15,798 bases of DNA from Oscillospiraceae bacterium (GTDB taxonomy: Bacteria; Bacillota_A; Clostridia; Oscillospirales; Ruminococcaceae). A program made the position numbers and the translations under genes. The notes under the pieces were generated by a model. The model worked only from the letters and a program-made list of their open reading frames with translations, had not been told where the DNA came from and searched no databases. The DNA is taken from assembly GCA_017829075.1 (NCBI GenBank), contig JAGAJA010000102.1, positions 1-15,798 on the forward strand, given 5' to 3'. How positions within the stretch are numbered: position 1 is the stretch's first letter; the number at the start of each line of letters is the position of its first letter. This document shows positions 6,800-14,229 of this stretch, one piece after another.

Positions 6800-8914
6800 T
6801 TACATTGAATACAATGTATAAACCATATTTATAAGATCGCCCATGGTGAAATATTTGTCCGGATCGAGCTTATCCCCGCTCACTGCTCCCAGACCGTATG
6901 CAATGGCATAATAGCCTACATTTTCATCATCATCGGAAACATCGCTGAACGGCGACTTATAGATACCCTTGAGGGACGGGAGCGTATCTCCGCAGACAGA
7001 ACGTGTGAATAATACCAGAGCTTCGCCGCGGGTCAGATTTTTGCTGCTTGCGCTTTCAACGTCCTCTTCATCGTAGTCGCGACCGATCAGATTTCCAAAA
7101 GCCTCTGCCGTTGCCGGGTCGTTCTCGCTGAATTTCGTCGTTGAGATGATAAACCCGTGGTCGTCCAGCTTCTTTGCCATATTGAGAAGCTTTGTGTCCT
7201 TGATTCCGCTCAGGTCGTTTTCCTGCTTCTGATAATAGCCGTAAATCGACTCGCCGGTGAATGCGTCTGCATAGAGGTTGTAATCAGTTCCATAGACCAG
7301 AACCGTCTTTGTGACCTTATTGTTGAGCCTTGCGAGGTAATACAGATTAAGGTCGCTTCTCTCCCAGAATTTGTTCATCATCTGCTTTGCGGTGAGCATT
7401 CCCGCCGGGTCTACGAGAGGGATATCGGTATAATTGATTTGGTAGCTGGTCAGCTTCATTTCCGAGTTAAAGCTTACGCTTATGCTGTCGCCGGCTACCT
7501 TGATGCCATTCGCGTATCTTGTCCAACTGTGGTCGCTGCCCCAGTAGTAGGTCTTTTTATCCACATCGTTAGTCCAGCTTCCTACATAGGAAGAATAATC
7601 GCTGAATTCGCTGTACTTGTCGCCGGCGTACTTCTTGGCGATCTTCTGCGCAAGCTGATCCGCCTTAGCTGAATCGTAGCTGTTGCTCTGCTGGTACGCG
7701 CTGTCGGAGTAGTTATAGCTGAGTATCTGACCGCTTTCAGCGTCAACGCAGATGGTTACCTGCTGATATTCCTTGGGTTCCTCAACATAGTCTACCTCAA
7801 CGTCTACCTCATCTTCCCACTCGTCATAGACGGGCACAGGCTCTTCCCACTCGTTGCCCCAGTCCGCGTTGGTGAAGCTGGCGCGGTAATAGTATTTTAC
7901 ATCATCGCCGACAGTTACTTTATAAAGGTCGGAATAGCTAAGCTCCATATCTGTCTTATAGGTTAGATAGGAGTCGCTCTGGAGCAGCTTCTTTATTGCT
8001 GCTTCGCTTGCATAGGGAAGCTTCTTGTCAAGCTCCGCTTTTTCCTGCTCGGTGAACTCGTAGCCGCCGCTGCCCTTGTCCGCAGCGCCCTCTTCCTCCA
8101 CAGCGTCGTCGGTAGCTATGCCGTCGTTCATGTCATAATATCCGTCCGCAGTGAAATCGCTCTTGTTTCCGGTGAATGCGTTGATCTCGCCGTAATCAGT
8201 CTGAACATATACCAGACGCGACTTCAGCTCCTTGCTTTCCCAGTCATAGTAGAACTCATACTGCGGCTGAATATTTATCATTTCGGCGTATTTTTCTTTT
8301 GCCTCGTCGAGGGATATCGCGTTCGCGGAGTCCTTGAACATCGCGTTCTGATGCCAGTTAAGATTAAACGAGATAAGCTCTCCGGTGTTCTTATTCAGCA
8401 CGATAGAGCCTGCGTCGTTCTTCACAGGGACATCGCCTCTCACTCTTACAAAGGACAGCTGCGCCCGGTCGTTGTAGGTGCTGATATACAGGCTGTCACG
8501 GTCAAGCCGGATAACCCCGGCGATGGTGGGGTCTATCTTCTTTATAAGCTGCTTTGCCTTTTCGTAAAGCTGGTCGCCGGACAGCTTAGCCAGTTTTCCG
8601 TCACTGTTTGAATATCCGTAATCGCTGGAATAATAGGACGTGATAATGCTGCCGGAAACATATACGGTCACGCTTTTGTATTCCTCGGCGTTTCCCGGAG
8701 TGCTCCATGTAAGCTGATAGGTGTTGTTCAGATTTCTGTTTATGACGTTATAGCTGAATTCCGAAAGCTCTTCTGGGATATCAAGCCTTGTCTTTGCAAC
8801 AGTTATTGCAGAAGCCAGCGCTTTGCTGTCCTGACCCTCTGCAAATGCGCAGATACTCGTTGAAGTAAGCGCCGTTACCGCCGCCATAGCCGCCGCCAAT
8901 GCTCTTCTTTTCAT
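6800..8914 (-). CDS. Secreted YcdB/YcdC-repeat protein with SLH-like C-terminus
   Basis: A 704-residue exported protein. A signal peptide (1-25, MKRRALAAAMAAVTALTSTSICAFA) is followed by two related regions (about 30-260 and 315-560) of the YcdB/YcdC (PepSY-like) type, each with SLDEAKEKYAEM- or LTAKQMMNKFW-like helices and strands ending in phrases such as NKNTGELISFN, DAESGQILSYN and DAFTGESIYGY. Acidic inserts lie between and within the repeats (267-280 and 357-381, rich in Glu/Asp/Trp). The end (about 570-704) resembles S-layer homology domains (LTRGEALVLFTR; FSDVSDDDENVGYYAIAYGLGAVSGD), suggesting wall attachment. ATG at 8914 follows GAGGAGGT at 7-8 nt, a strong site. Its role is unknown; relatives are annotated only as YcdB/YcdC domain proteins. 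It may be read through from the Nudix gene, 113 bp upstream on the same strand. Confidence 0.88.
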   Translation of the reverse strand: MKRRALAAAMAAVTALTSTSICAFAEGQDSKALASAITVAKTRLDIPEELSEFSYNVINRNLNNTYQLTWSTPGNAEEYKSVTVYVSGSIITSYYSSDYGYSNSDGKLAKLSGDQLYEKAKQLIKKIDPTIAGVIRLDRDSLYISTYNDRAQLSFVRVRGDVPVKNDAGSIVLNKNTGELISFNLNWHQNAMFKDSANAISLDEAKEKYAEMINIQPQYEFYYDWESKELKSRLVYVQTDYGEINAFTGNKSDFTADGYYDMNDGIATDDAVEEEGAADKGSGGYEFTEQEKAELDKKLPYASEAAIKKLLQSDSYLTYKTDMELSYSDLYKVTVGDDVKYYYRASFTNADWGNEWEEPVPVYDEWEDEVDVEVDYVEEPKEYQQVTICVDAESGQILSYNYSDSAYQQSNSYDSAKADQLAQKIAKKYAGDKYSEFSDYSSYVGSWTNDVDKKTYYWGSDHSWTRYANGIKVAGDSISVSFNSEMKLTSYQINYTDIPLVDPAGMLTAKQMMNKFWERSDLNLYYLARLNNKVTKTVLVYGTDYNLYADAFTGESIYGYYQKQENDLSGIKDTKLLNMAKKLDDHGFIISTTKFSENDPATAEAFGNLIGRDYDEEDVESASSKNLTRGEALVLFTRSVCGDTLPSLKGIYKSPFSDVSDDDENVGYYAIAYGLGAVSGDKLDPDKYFTMGDLINMVYTLYSM

Positions 8915-9027
8915 TGCGAAAACCTCCTCGATTTATTTGTCGTTCGGGCTTTTTCCGCCCGTCTGCAAATAATACCCGGCAGAACAGGAAAAGGTTGCAG
9001 AATTTTATAAAAATTTTTCCAGATAAT

Positions 9028-9447
9028 TCAGATCTTTGTCATTGCAAGAAAAGATTTTGCTTTATTGACCAGCAGACGGTCGTTGTCGTAGGACAGCAGC
9101 GCAGCCGCCTGACCTATCTCTACCCAGCGAACCTCCGCGATCTCCTCCTCCTGACGAATGCAGTCGAAGCTCACCGCCCGCGCAAGAAAATATACCACTT
9201 CCTTTGTGATATCCCGCCGCGGATTGAAGATCACGACCTCCCGGAACGCCGCGTCATCAATGGAAACGTCGATGTTGGTTTCCTCTTTGATCTCCCGTAC
9301 TGCGGTCTGAAGCTCGTTCTCGCCCTGCTCCATATGTCCCTTAGGAAACGACCAGCACCCGGAACGAACGTGCTTTATCAGCAGGATCTCCGTGTTCCCG
9401 TGGTGCTTTCGGTAAACGACTGCTCCGCAGGATTTCTCATAACTCAT
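9028..9447 (-). CDS. Nudix hydrolase (MutT/Ap4A-hydrolase-like)
   Basis: A 139-residue enzyme hydrolysing a nucleoside diphosphate linked to another moiety. The Nudix box runs from G37 to I59: G37-x5-E43-x7-R51-E52-I-x-E55-E56-x2-I, with N58 where Gly is usual. The opening SCGAVVYR and CWSFPKGHMEQGE resemble the bis(5'-nucleosyl)-tetraphosphatase subgroup, but the substrate is not proven. I start it at ATG 9447, preceded by AAAGGAAAT. A longer frame opens at 9549, but those 34 residues are unlike the family and contain the probable promoter -10 box. Divergent from the 3D gene; same strand as the YcdB gene downstream. Confidence 0.9.
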   Translation of the reverse strand: MSYEKSCGAVVYRKHHGNTEILLIKHVRSGCWSFPKGHMEQGENELQTAVREIKEETNIDVSIDDAAFREVVIFNPRRDITKEVVYFLARAVSFDCIRQEEEIAEVRWVEIGQAAALLSYDNDRLLVNKAKSFLAMTKI

Positions 9448-9537
9448 TCCCCGATTTCCTTTCTCTGTACTATATAAAATAAATATATATGCAGTTGACT
9501 CAGACTGCTGTAAATGCTCTGCATTTGCTCTGCGTTT

Positions 9538-9566
9538 ATTATACCACACATCATCGGATTTGTCAC
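9538..9566 (-). promoter_or_regulatory. Promoter of the Nudix gene
   Basis: On the minus strand TATAAT (9543-9538) is perfect and GTGACA (9566-9561), 17 bp away, is one base from TTGACA. The predicted start near 9531 leaves about 85 nt of leader, with a partial tandem repeat (GCAGAGCAAAT / GCAGAGCATTT) before the ATG at 9447. Confidence 0.7.
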
Positions 9567-9736
9567 CCCCTTTATTAAATAACCCGCATTCTTATGTGAA
9601 ATCCACTGTGAAATCCAGATATCTTAATGTAACTGTTTTAGCTTTTCATGGTGATTATACACTAACTGTTCGTTGCGTTTACGGTTGATTTTTGTTGAAA
9701 TCGACGGCGGTTTTTGAGGCTTGAATTTTAGTAATT

Positions 9737-9814
9737 ATTACAAAAAGATTTCGTTTAAATTACAAATATTTACATTTTACCGACTTATAATCGAAAGATT
9801 ACAAAACGGTTACA
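9737..9814. promoter_or_regulatory. Cluster of TTACA half-sites, one a WalR-type box
   Basis: TTACA occurs five times in 77 bp (starting 9738, 9760, 9770, 9799, 9810). ATTACA-N5-GTTACA (9798-9814) reads on the minus strand as TGTAAC-N5-TGTAAT, a full match to the B. subtilis WalR consensus TGTWAH-N5-TGTWAH. ATTACA-N4-TTTACA (9759-9774) is one base short. The perfect box lies about 45 bp upstream of the -35 of a 3D-domain wall gene, a class WalR controls in Bacillus (yocH). Its orientation is opposite to the gene, so the effect is uncertain. Confidence 0.45.
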
Positions 9815-9859
9815 AATATGCTTTGTGCAACTTCTACAAAAATGTGAACTTCCTTTCGT

Positions 9860-9888
9860 TTGACATTAACGAAGAAAAAGGCTATAAT
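9860..9888 (+). promoter_or_regulatory. Consensus promoter of the 3D-domain gene
   Basis: TTGACA (9860-9865) and TATAAT (9883-9888) are perfect, separated by 17 bp. The predicted start is near 9895, about 270 nt before the ATG at 10167. Confidence 0.85.
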
Positions 9889-9893
9889 ACAAC

Positions 9894-10158
9894 CGTCAGA
9901 GCGAAACGCTCCGACGCAGCATTTTTTTGCTGCTTATATACAGATAACATTCCATGAAGCCTGTTCTCCGCCCTAGCGGAGGAAAAGATATAGAAATGGC
10001 TTCACAACTGCAATGCTCTGTTGGGGACAGTGCGTTTGCTTTTCAGCGGGGAGCTTACCCCAAAGCTTTACCGCTGTACGGAAGTTACACCCGGATTCCG
10101 GCGGCTCTTAGTGCCGGATACGGGGAGATTGCCGGGACGGCATGGGTAACTGCTTAGG
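9894..10158 (+). ncRNA. Long structured 5' leader (candidate riboswitch or attenuator)
   Basis: The leader folds into successive helices: CGTC-GAGCG/CGCTC-GACG (9894-9916), soon followed by T7 (9922-9928); GCAGCA/TGCTGC (9916-9933); TGAAGCC/GGCTTCA (9955-9961, 9998-10004) enclosing CTCCGC/GCGGAG; CTGT/ACAG (10018-10030); CAGCGG/CCGCTG (10044-10049, 10071-10076), which competes with GGGG/CCCC (10048-10051, 10058-10061); and AGTTAC/GTAACT (10083-10088, 10146-10151) closing a three-way junction with arms TCCGGC/GCCGGA and TGCCG/CGGCA. The last helix ends 4 nt before AGGAGG, so it could affect translation. It lacks the GGGGUGAAUC and CAGCUAACCUCG words of the ydaO c-di-AMP riboswitch, which often precedes wall hydrolases. 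A 67-codon frame inside has no ribosome binding site. Confidence 0.5.
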
Positions 10159-10166
10159 AGGCAAAT

Positions 10167-11246
10167 ATGAAACCGCAGATAATCAACGCTAAAATGAACC
10201 GCCTTATTTTTAAAGGCAAGCTCATCAAGGCTGCAATCTTCGCCGCCACGATCTTTATGGTGGCACTTATGACCGGTTCTATCTACTTCAAGGATAAGGT
10301 CTACATCACAGACAACGGCGTTACGAGAGAGATCATGACCTCGGAAACCGATGTTTACGCAATTCTCAAGCTGGGCAATTACAGCCTCAGCGCAAACGAC
10401 AAGGTGTCCTACGAGGAAACCAGCAGCAACACTGCTTACATCACCATTTACCGCGCGTTTGACGTAACCGTTGCCGCCGACGGGAATACCACTACGGTTT
10501 CTCTGATCGACGGAACAGTCGGTGACGTTCTAGAAAAGGCAGGGATTAAGCTCGGAGAGTTTGACGAGGTATCCTGCGGTCTTTCCGACAAGGCTTACGA
10601 GGGCATGGAGATCACCGTGACCCGCGTTGAGTATGTCACACGGGAAAGTACCTCGGAGGTAGACTTCGACACTGAGTACACTGACAACACAAACCTTGTT
10701 ATCGGGACTGAAAACGTGATAACGGCAGGCGTTCCCGGCGAGCGGAAATATACTGTCAAGGAGAAATACGTTGACGGGAAGCTCACCGAAAAGGAGCTTC
10801 TGAATGACAGGATCACCCGGCAGCCGGTGACTGAGATTATTGAGCGCGGTACCGCTCTTGCGACTCCCTATTCTAAGATGGAGGATCCGGACGCGATCAC
10901 GCTGGTGAATGGAATTCCCGAAAGCTACACACGGATCGTTTCCGGCAAAGCTACTGCATATACCGCAGGCTACGGCGCAAGAACTGCCAGCGGCAGACTT
11001 GCTGAGATAGGCACCTGCGCGGTTAATCCGAACGTTATTCCCTACGGCAGCAAGCTTTACATCGTTGCGCAGGATGGAAGCAGAGTTTACGGCTATGCGG
11101 TCGCTGCGGACACAGGTCTTGGTCTTATGGACGGCACAGTTGCGGTCGATCTTTATTTCGGCAGCATGGCTGAGCATTACTATGATAGCTGCGCATGGGG
11201 CGCGGTTCAGGTGGATATTTACGTCCTTGAAGAGGGCAATGGCTGA
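10167..11246 (+). CDS. DUF348-G5-3D domain cell-wall protein (YabE/YocH-like)
   Basis: A 359-residue membrane-anchored wall protein. One helix (19-41) follows a basic N-terminus. Two DUF348 modules come next (about 44-95 and 98-152: KVYITDNGVTREIMTSETDVYAIL; VTVAADGNTTTVSLIDGTVGDVL), then a G5 domain (about 155-230, ending VTEIIERGT), then a C-terminal 3D domain (258-355) with TAYTAGYGARTASGR, VNPNVIPYGSKLYI, AADTG and VDLYF. The 3D domain resembles the lytic transglycosylase fold of MltA. Its three namesake aspartates are here N287, D315 and D328, so the first appears as Asn. ATG at 10167 follows AGGAGG at 6 nt. A perfect promoter, a long folded leader and WalR-like sites upstream suggest tight control. 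Likely role: peptidoglycan turnover. Confidence 0.9.
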   Translation: MKPQIINAKMNRLIFKGKLIKAAIFAATIFMVALMTGSIYFKDKVYITDNGVTREIMTSETDVYAILKLGNYSLSANDKVSYEETSSNTAYITIYRAFDVTVAADGNTTTVSLIDGTVGDVLEKAGIKLGEFDEVSCGLSDKAYEGMEITVTRVEYVTRESTSEVDFDTEYTDNTNLVIGTENVITAGVPGERKYTVKEKYVDGKLTEKELLNDRITRQPVTEIIERGTALATPYSKMEDPDAITLVNGIPESYTRIVSGKATAYTAGYGARTASGRLAEIGTCAVNPNVIPYGSKLYIVAQDGSRVYGYAVAADTGLGLMDGTVAVDLYFGSMAEHYYDSCAWGAVQVDIYVLEEGNG

Positions 11247-11266
11247 TCGGATCATATTAATATATT

Positions 11267-11297
11267 AAGGTGCTGCTTTGAGGCAGCACCTTGTTTT
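11267..11297 (+). terminator. Intrinsic terminator after the 3D gene
   Basis: AAGGTGCTGC (11267-11276) pairs perfectly with GCAGCACCTT (11283-11292) around a 6-nt loop, followed by GTTTT. It lies 20 bp after the stop codon. Confidence 0.88.
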
Positions 11298-11351
11298 ATA
11301 AATTGGAATTTGTCGAGTGCCTCGACACGCAACTCCGCGCTTCGCGCGGAA
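11298..11351 (-). repeat. Interspersed repeat, copy B
   Basis: The reverse complement of this segment repeats copy A: the 20-nt block at 11298-11317 is an exact inverse of 420-439, and the palindromic block 11333-11351 matches 384-402 except for the loop. The spacer here can itself form TGTCGAG/CTCGACA (11311-11317 with 11321-11327). It begins directly after the terminator of the 3D gene, in a gap without genes. Confidence 0.7.
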
Positions 11352-11386
11352 GTCGCCAGCGGGCGTACCTGTCAATATGAAAGTCA

Positions 11387-11413
11387 TGGGCTGCCGCTTG
11401 ATGCGGCAGCCCA
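11387..11413 (-). terminator. Probable terminator of the adaptor-permease operon
   Basis: TGGGCTGCCGC (11387-11397) pairs perfectly with GCGGCAGCCCA (11403-11413) around a 5-nt loop, 12 bp after the permease stop. The T-run on the minus strand is poor (TGACTTTC), but position and an 11-bp GC-rich stem support termination. Confidence 0.7.
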
Positions 11414-11424
11414 CTGTTATGAGA

Positions 11425-14214
11425 TCAATCTTCGCCAAGCTTCAATGCCTTGTTGATGTTTATGCGTCTGATAATGCCGCCGAGGACTGCAAAGCCTCCA
11501 ACAAGCATTATCGCGATTATTACATACATCTTGATGTAATCACCCGGATCGCCGTGGACAATAAACGGAGGTATCTGGTCGGCTGCGTCATACATGGTGC
11601 GGAACATCGGTACGAACAGGTCGCTCGTTATTCCGCCAATCACAAAACCGCTGGCTATCGATACAAGGCTTACCAGAAGCTGCTCCCAGCCGAGGGTCGC
11701 AATTATCTCCCGGAAGGTTACACCCATCGCGCGAAGTACGCCGAATTGCAGCGTTCTGGAGCGTATCGAGATGATCCAGTAGATAAGAAATCCTATTACC
11801 GTCATCAGCATGATCACCACAAATCCGAGGGTAAGCGCGCCGTTCATGCCCTGAAGAGCCGGGTCGGTCTTTTCTTCGATCAGAAGCTGGCTGCTGTCGA
11901 TTACCCGCTGGAGCTTGAGATTTTTCGCTTCGATATCCGCGTACAGTTCTTCGCTGGTCGCGCCGTCCGCAAGCTTTAGCCAGATCTGATAGGGCTGTAA
12001 TTCCGTTACCTTGCGCAGATAGTTGTAATTGCAGACAAGGAAGTCTTTTATCGGAGCCTGTTCATCGGGGCGCTCGGTTTCCACTTTTTCGGAGGGATCA
12101 ATTCCCGGCCAGTAATCAATAAACGCAAGCACTGTGAGGTCTACGCTGTCGTTTCCGGATATTTTTACGGAGATAGTGTCGCCAAGCTGCACGCCCTTTT
12201 CTTCCCAGCTTCGGGAGGCTAACACGCCTGCCTTGTAATCCACCAGAGCGGAGCAGTAATTCCACCAATGTACCGGAAGCAGGTCGTCCCGGAACCATGC
12301 GGTCTGGGAGAATTTGCCCGGCTCTATCGCCATGAGAGTGGAGCTGTTCTCCGAGCGGATACCGCTCCATGAGGTCTGAGCGTCGGTGCGGAGCACTCGG
12401 GTGGCGGTTTCTACTCCGGCGAGGGTTTCGTAATCCTCCATGTCGATCTCGACATAGCTGGTTTCGTCCTCAACGCTTTCCAGCCGCCAGTATGCGTCTA
12501 TCACAACGTCTGCTCCGGTGGAATAATATATGCGGTCGGATTTGCTGTTATTTATGGCGCGGGCGGTGTTCGCTGAGAATATTCCCAGCGCGAAGGTCAC
12601 TGAAAGAAACAGCATGAGGAAACGCTCTCTGCCGCCCTGCGAGCGTGCCACCGAGGTTATCGCAACATACTGCGGCACTGACCAGAAGCGCTTTCCGAGG
12701 AAGTAGATAAGCCGGAGCAGGTAGGGATATACTCTTATAAAGAGAAGTCCCGCGCCCATGATGAACATTGTCGAGAAAACGAAATACAGCGGATTTATCG
12801 TGCCGTCGGAAACATAGCTTCCGTCCGCGAAAAGCTTTTTGATACTGCGGGCGGTGAAGTAGTACCATACGAGAGAGCCGGCAATGAGTATTACATCAAC
12901 GCACAGCTTTTCCCAGAGGGACATTTTTACTACCTTTGCCTTGCTCTGCTTGTATTTAACAATAGAAAGCTTGGAGGCGGGAATTATCGGAACCATTGTT
13001 GTCACGAAGAATATTACTACCGCAATGAGCGCATATATAAACGCGTCAAGGCTGAGCTTTGCCGCAAGCCCGGTGCGGTTGACGAATTCAAGGAAGCCGT
13101 TGGACACTCCGAGAAAATTGCACAGGAGAAGTCCGATGAACGGCGCGATGATAAAGGTCGCAAGTCCCAGAACTCCTGCTTCCATTGCATATATTGCGAA
13201 GATCTGCTTTGAGGAGGCTCCTCTGGATTTGAATACGGCGATCTCGTTCTTTTCCTGCTCAACGTTGAGCTGGGATACCATAAAGAGATAGAACGCGAGC
13301 ATTACAATAGTAGGGATTTGTAAGATCCATAGCATGGATTTCAGGTTCGCGGCGCGGACGGCGTATTCCGACAGGATATCCTTTATTCCCATGGAGAAGT
13401 GCAGGTCGTTCTCCGGGTAGATGGTGAAGTCCTGTTCAATGGATCGGGTCACGGCGTCGAGATCGTTCAGATCCATTTTCTGATAATCGAAGGAATAGCG
13501 GCTTTCGGCGGAGGCGAGGGTGGTCACTCCGGTGTCGAGATAGTCGCCGAGGAAGGTGTCGTAGTCGATGAACATTGCGTTCAGATAGTCTTCCATTGTT
13601 TCCGACCAGTAGCTGTCGGTTTCGCTGGACTGCTGGAATACTCCCACAACGGTTACATACAGCGGCTCGGCGGAGGAATAGAAACTGTTCTGTATCTGGT
13701 AGGTTCCGCCGTAGGACATATCGAGAATCTTTAGGCATTCCTCATTGCAGATAACCTCAAAGCTTCCGTCCTCGGTCTGACCGGGGTTGAACATTCTGCC
13801 CTGAAGCAGGGTGACGTGATCCTCCATTCCGGTCATTCCAATTATCTTCACCCGCGCGGTCTTTCCGCTGGTTATATACATATAACTGTCCGTGAGAATG
13901 GTCTTGCTGTTCGCCTGCGGCATATTTATCCTTGAGGTACGGCTGCTGACAAGCTCGGTCATGGAGCTTACCGCCTCGCGGCGTTCTTCATTGCCGGCTT
14001 TTATCGGGACAGATCTTGTGACCACATATTCGCCGGGGTATAATCCGGTTTCCTGCTGGTACGCCTGCATATCCTTTATTAGAATACGCTGGAGCGAGGC
14101 GTCCATGTATATCGGCACGGTACTCATCATTCCTGCGGCAAGCAAGAAGCCGATAAACAGGCAGAGCACCATCCAGCGGGTGCTGCGCATTTTTCTGAAT
14201 AATAATGTAAGCAC
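11425..14214 (-). CDS. Large FtsX/MacB-type ABC transporter permease
   Basis: A 929-residue membrane protein with about ten helices (near 14-34, 294-316, 345-368, 391-412, 436-454, 475-505, 532-550, 794-816, 846-864 and 895-915). There are two FtsX modules, at 294-420 (EQEKNEIAVFKSRGASSKQIFAIYAMEAG) and 794-925 (RSRTLQFGVLRAMGVTFREIIATLGWEQ). Two large extracytoplasmic regions (35-290 and 551-790) separate them, as in MacB/LolE-like mechanotransmission exporters. The start is GTG at 14214, with AAGGGGG 7 nt upstream; the ATG eight codons later has no ribosome binding site. The adaptor gene ends 15 bp upstream, so the two form an operon. No nucleotide-binding subunit is encoded on either side, so the ATPase must come from elsewhere. 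Substrate unknown; lipid, peptide or drug export is possible. Confidence 0.9.
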   Translation of the reverse strand: MLTLLFRKMRSTRWMVLCLFIGFLLAAGMMSTVPIYMDASLQRILIKDMQAYQQETGLYPGEYVVTRSVPIKAGNEERREAVSSMTELVSSRTSRINMPQANSKTILTDSYMYITSGKTARVKIIGMTGMEDHVTLLQGRMFNPGQTEDGSFEVICNEECLKILDMSYGGTYQIQNSFYSSAEPLYVTVVGVFQQSSETDSYWSETMEDYLNAMFIDYDTFLGDYLDTGVTTLASAESRYSFDYQKMDLNDLDAVTRSIEQDFTIYPENDLHFSMGIKDILSEYAVRAANLKSMLWILQIPTIVMLAFYLFMVSQLNVEQEKNEIAVFKSRGASSKQIFAIYAMEAGVLGLATFIIAPFIGLLLCNFLGVSNGFLEFVNRTGLAAKLSLDAFIYALIAVVIFFVTTMVPIIPASKLSIVKYKQSKAKVVKMSLWEKLCVDVILIAGSLVWYYFTARSIKKLFADGSYVSDGTINPLYFVFSTMFIMGAGLLFIRVYPYLLRLIYFLGKRFWSVPQYVAITSVARSQGGRERFLMLFLSVTFALGIFSANTARAINNSKSDRIYYSTGADVVIDAYWRLESVEDETSYVEIDMEDYETLAGVETATRVLRTDAQTSWSGIRSENSSTLMAIEPGKFSQTAWFRDDLLPVHWWNYCSALVDYKAGVLASRSWEEKGVQLGDTISVKISGNDSVDLTVLAFIDYWPGIDPSEKVETERPDEQAPIKDFLVCNYNYLRKVTELQPYQIWLKLADGATSEELYADIEAKNLKLQRVIDSSQLLIEEKTDPALQGMNGALTLGFVVIMLMTVIGFLIYWIISIRSRTLQFGVLRAMGVTFREIIATLGWEQLLVSLVSIASGFVIGGITSDLFVPMFRTMYDAADQIPPFIVHGDPGDYIKMYVIIAIMLVGGFAVLGGIIRRININKALKLGED

Positions 14215-14229
14215 TGCTTATCCCCCTTG

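Noticed and set aside
9448..9549. N-terminal extension of the Nudix protein
   Set aside because: It contains the TATAAT of the probable promoter, has no Nudix homology, and a good ribosome binding site precedes the internal ATG at 9447.
9954..10157. 67-codon frame inside the 3D leader
   Set aside because: No ribosome binding site, and its bases are taken up by regularly spaced helices. A leader peptide cannot be fully excluded.
9894..10158. ydaO (c-di-AMP) or GEMM (c-di-GMP) riboswitch
   Set aside because: The signature sequences of both families are not present, although the gene context would suit them.
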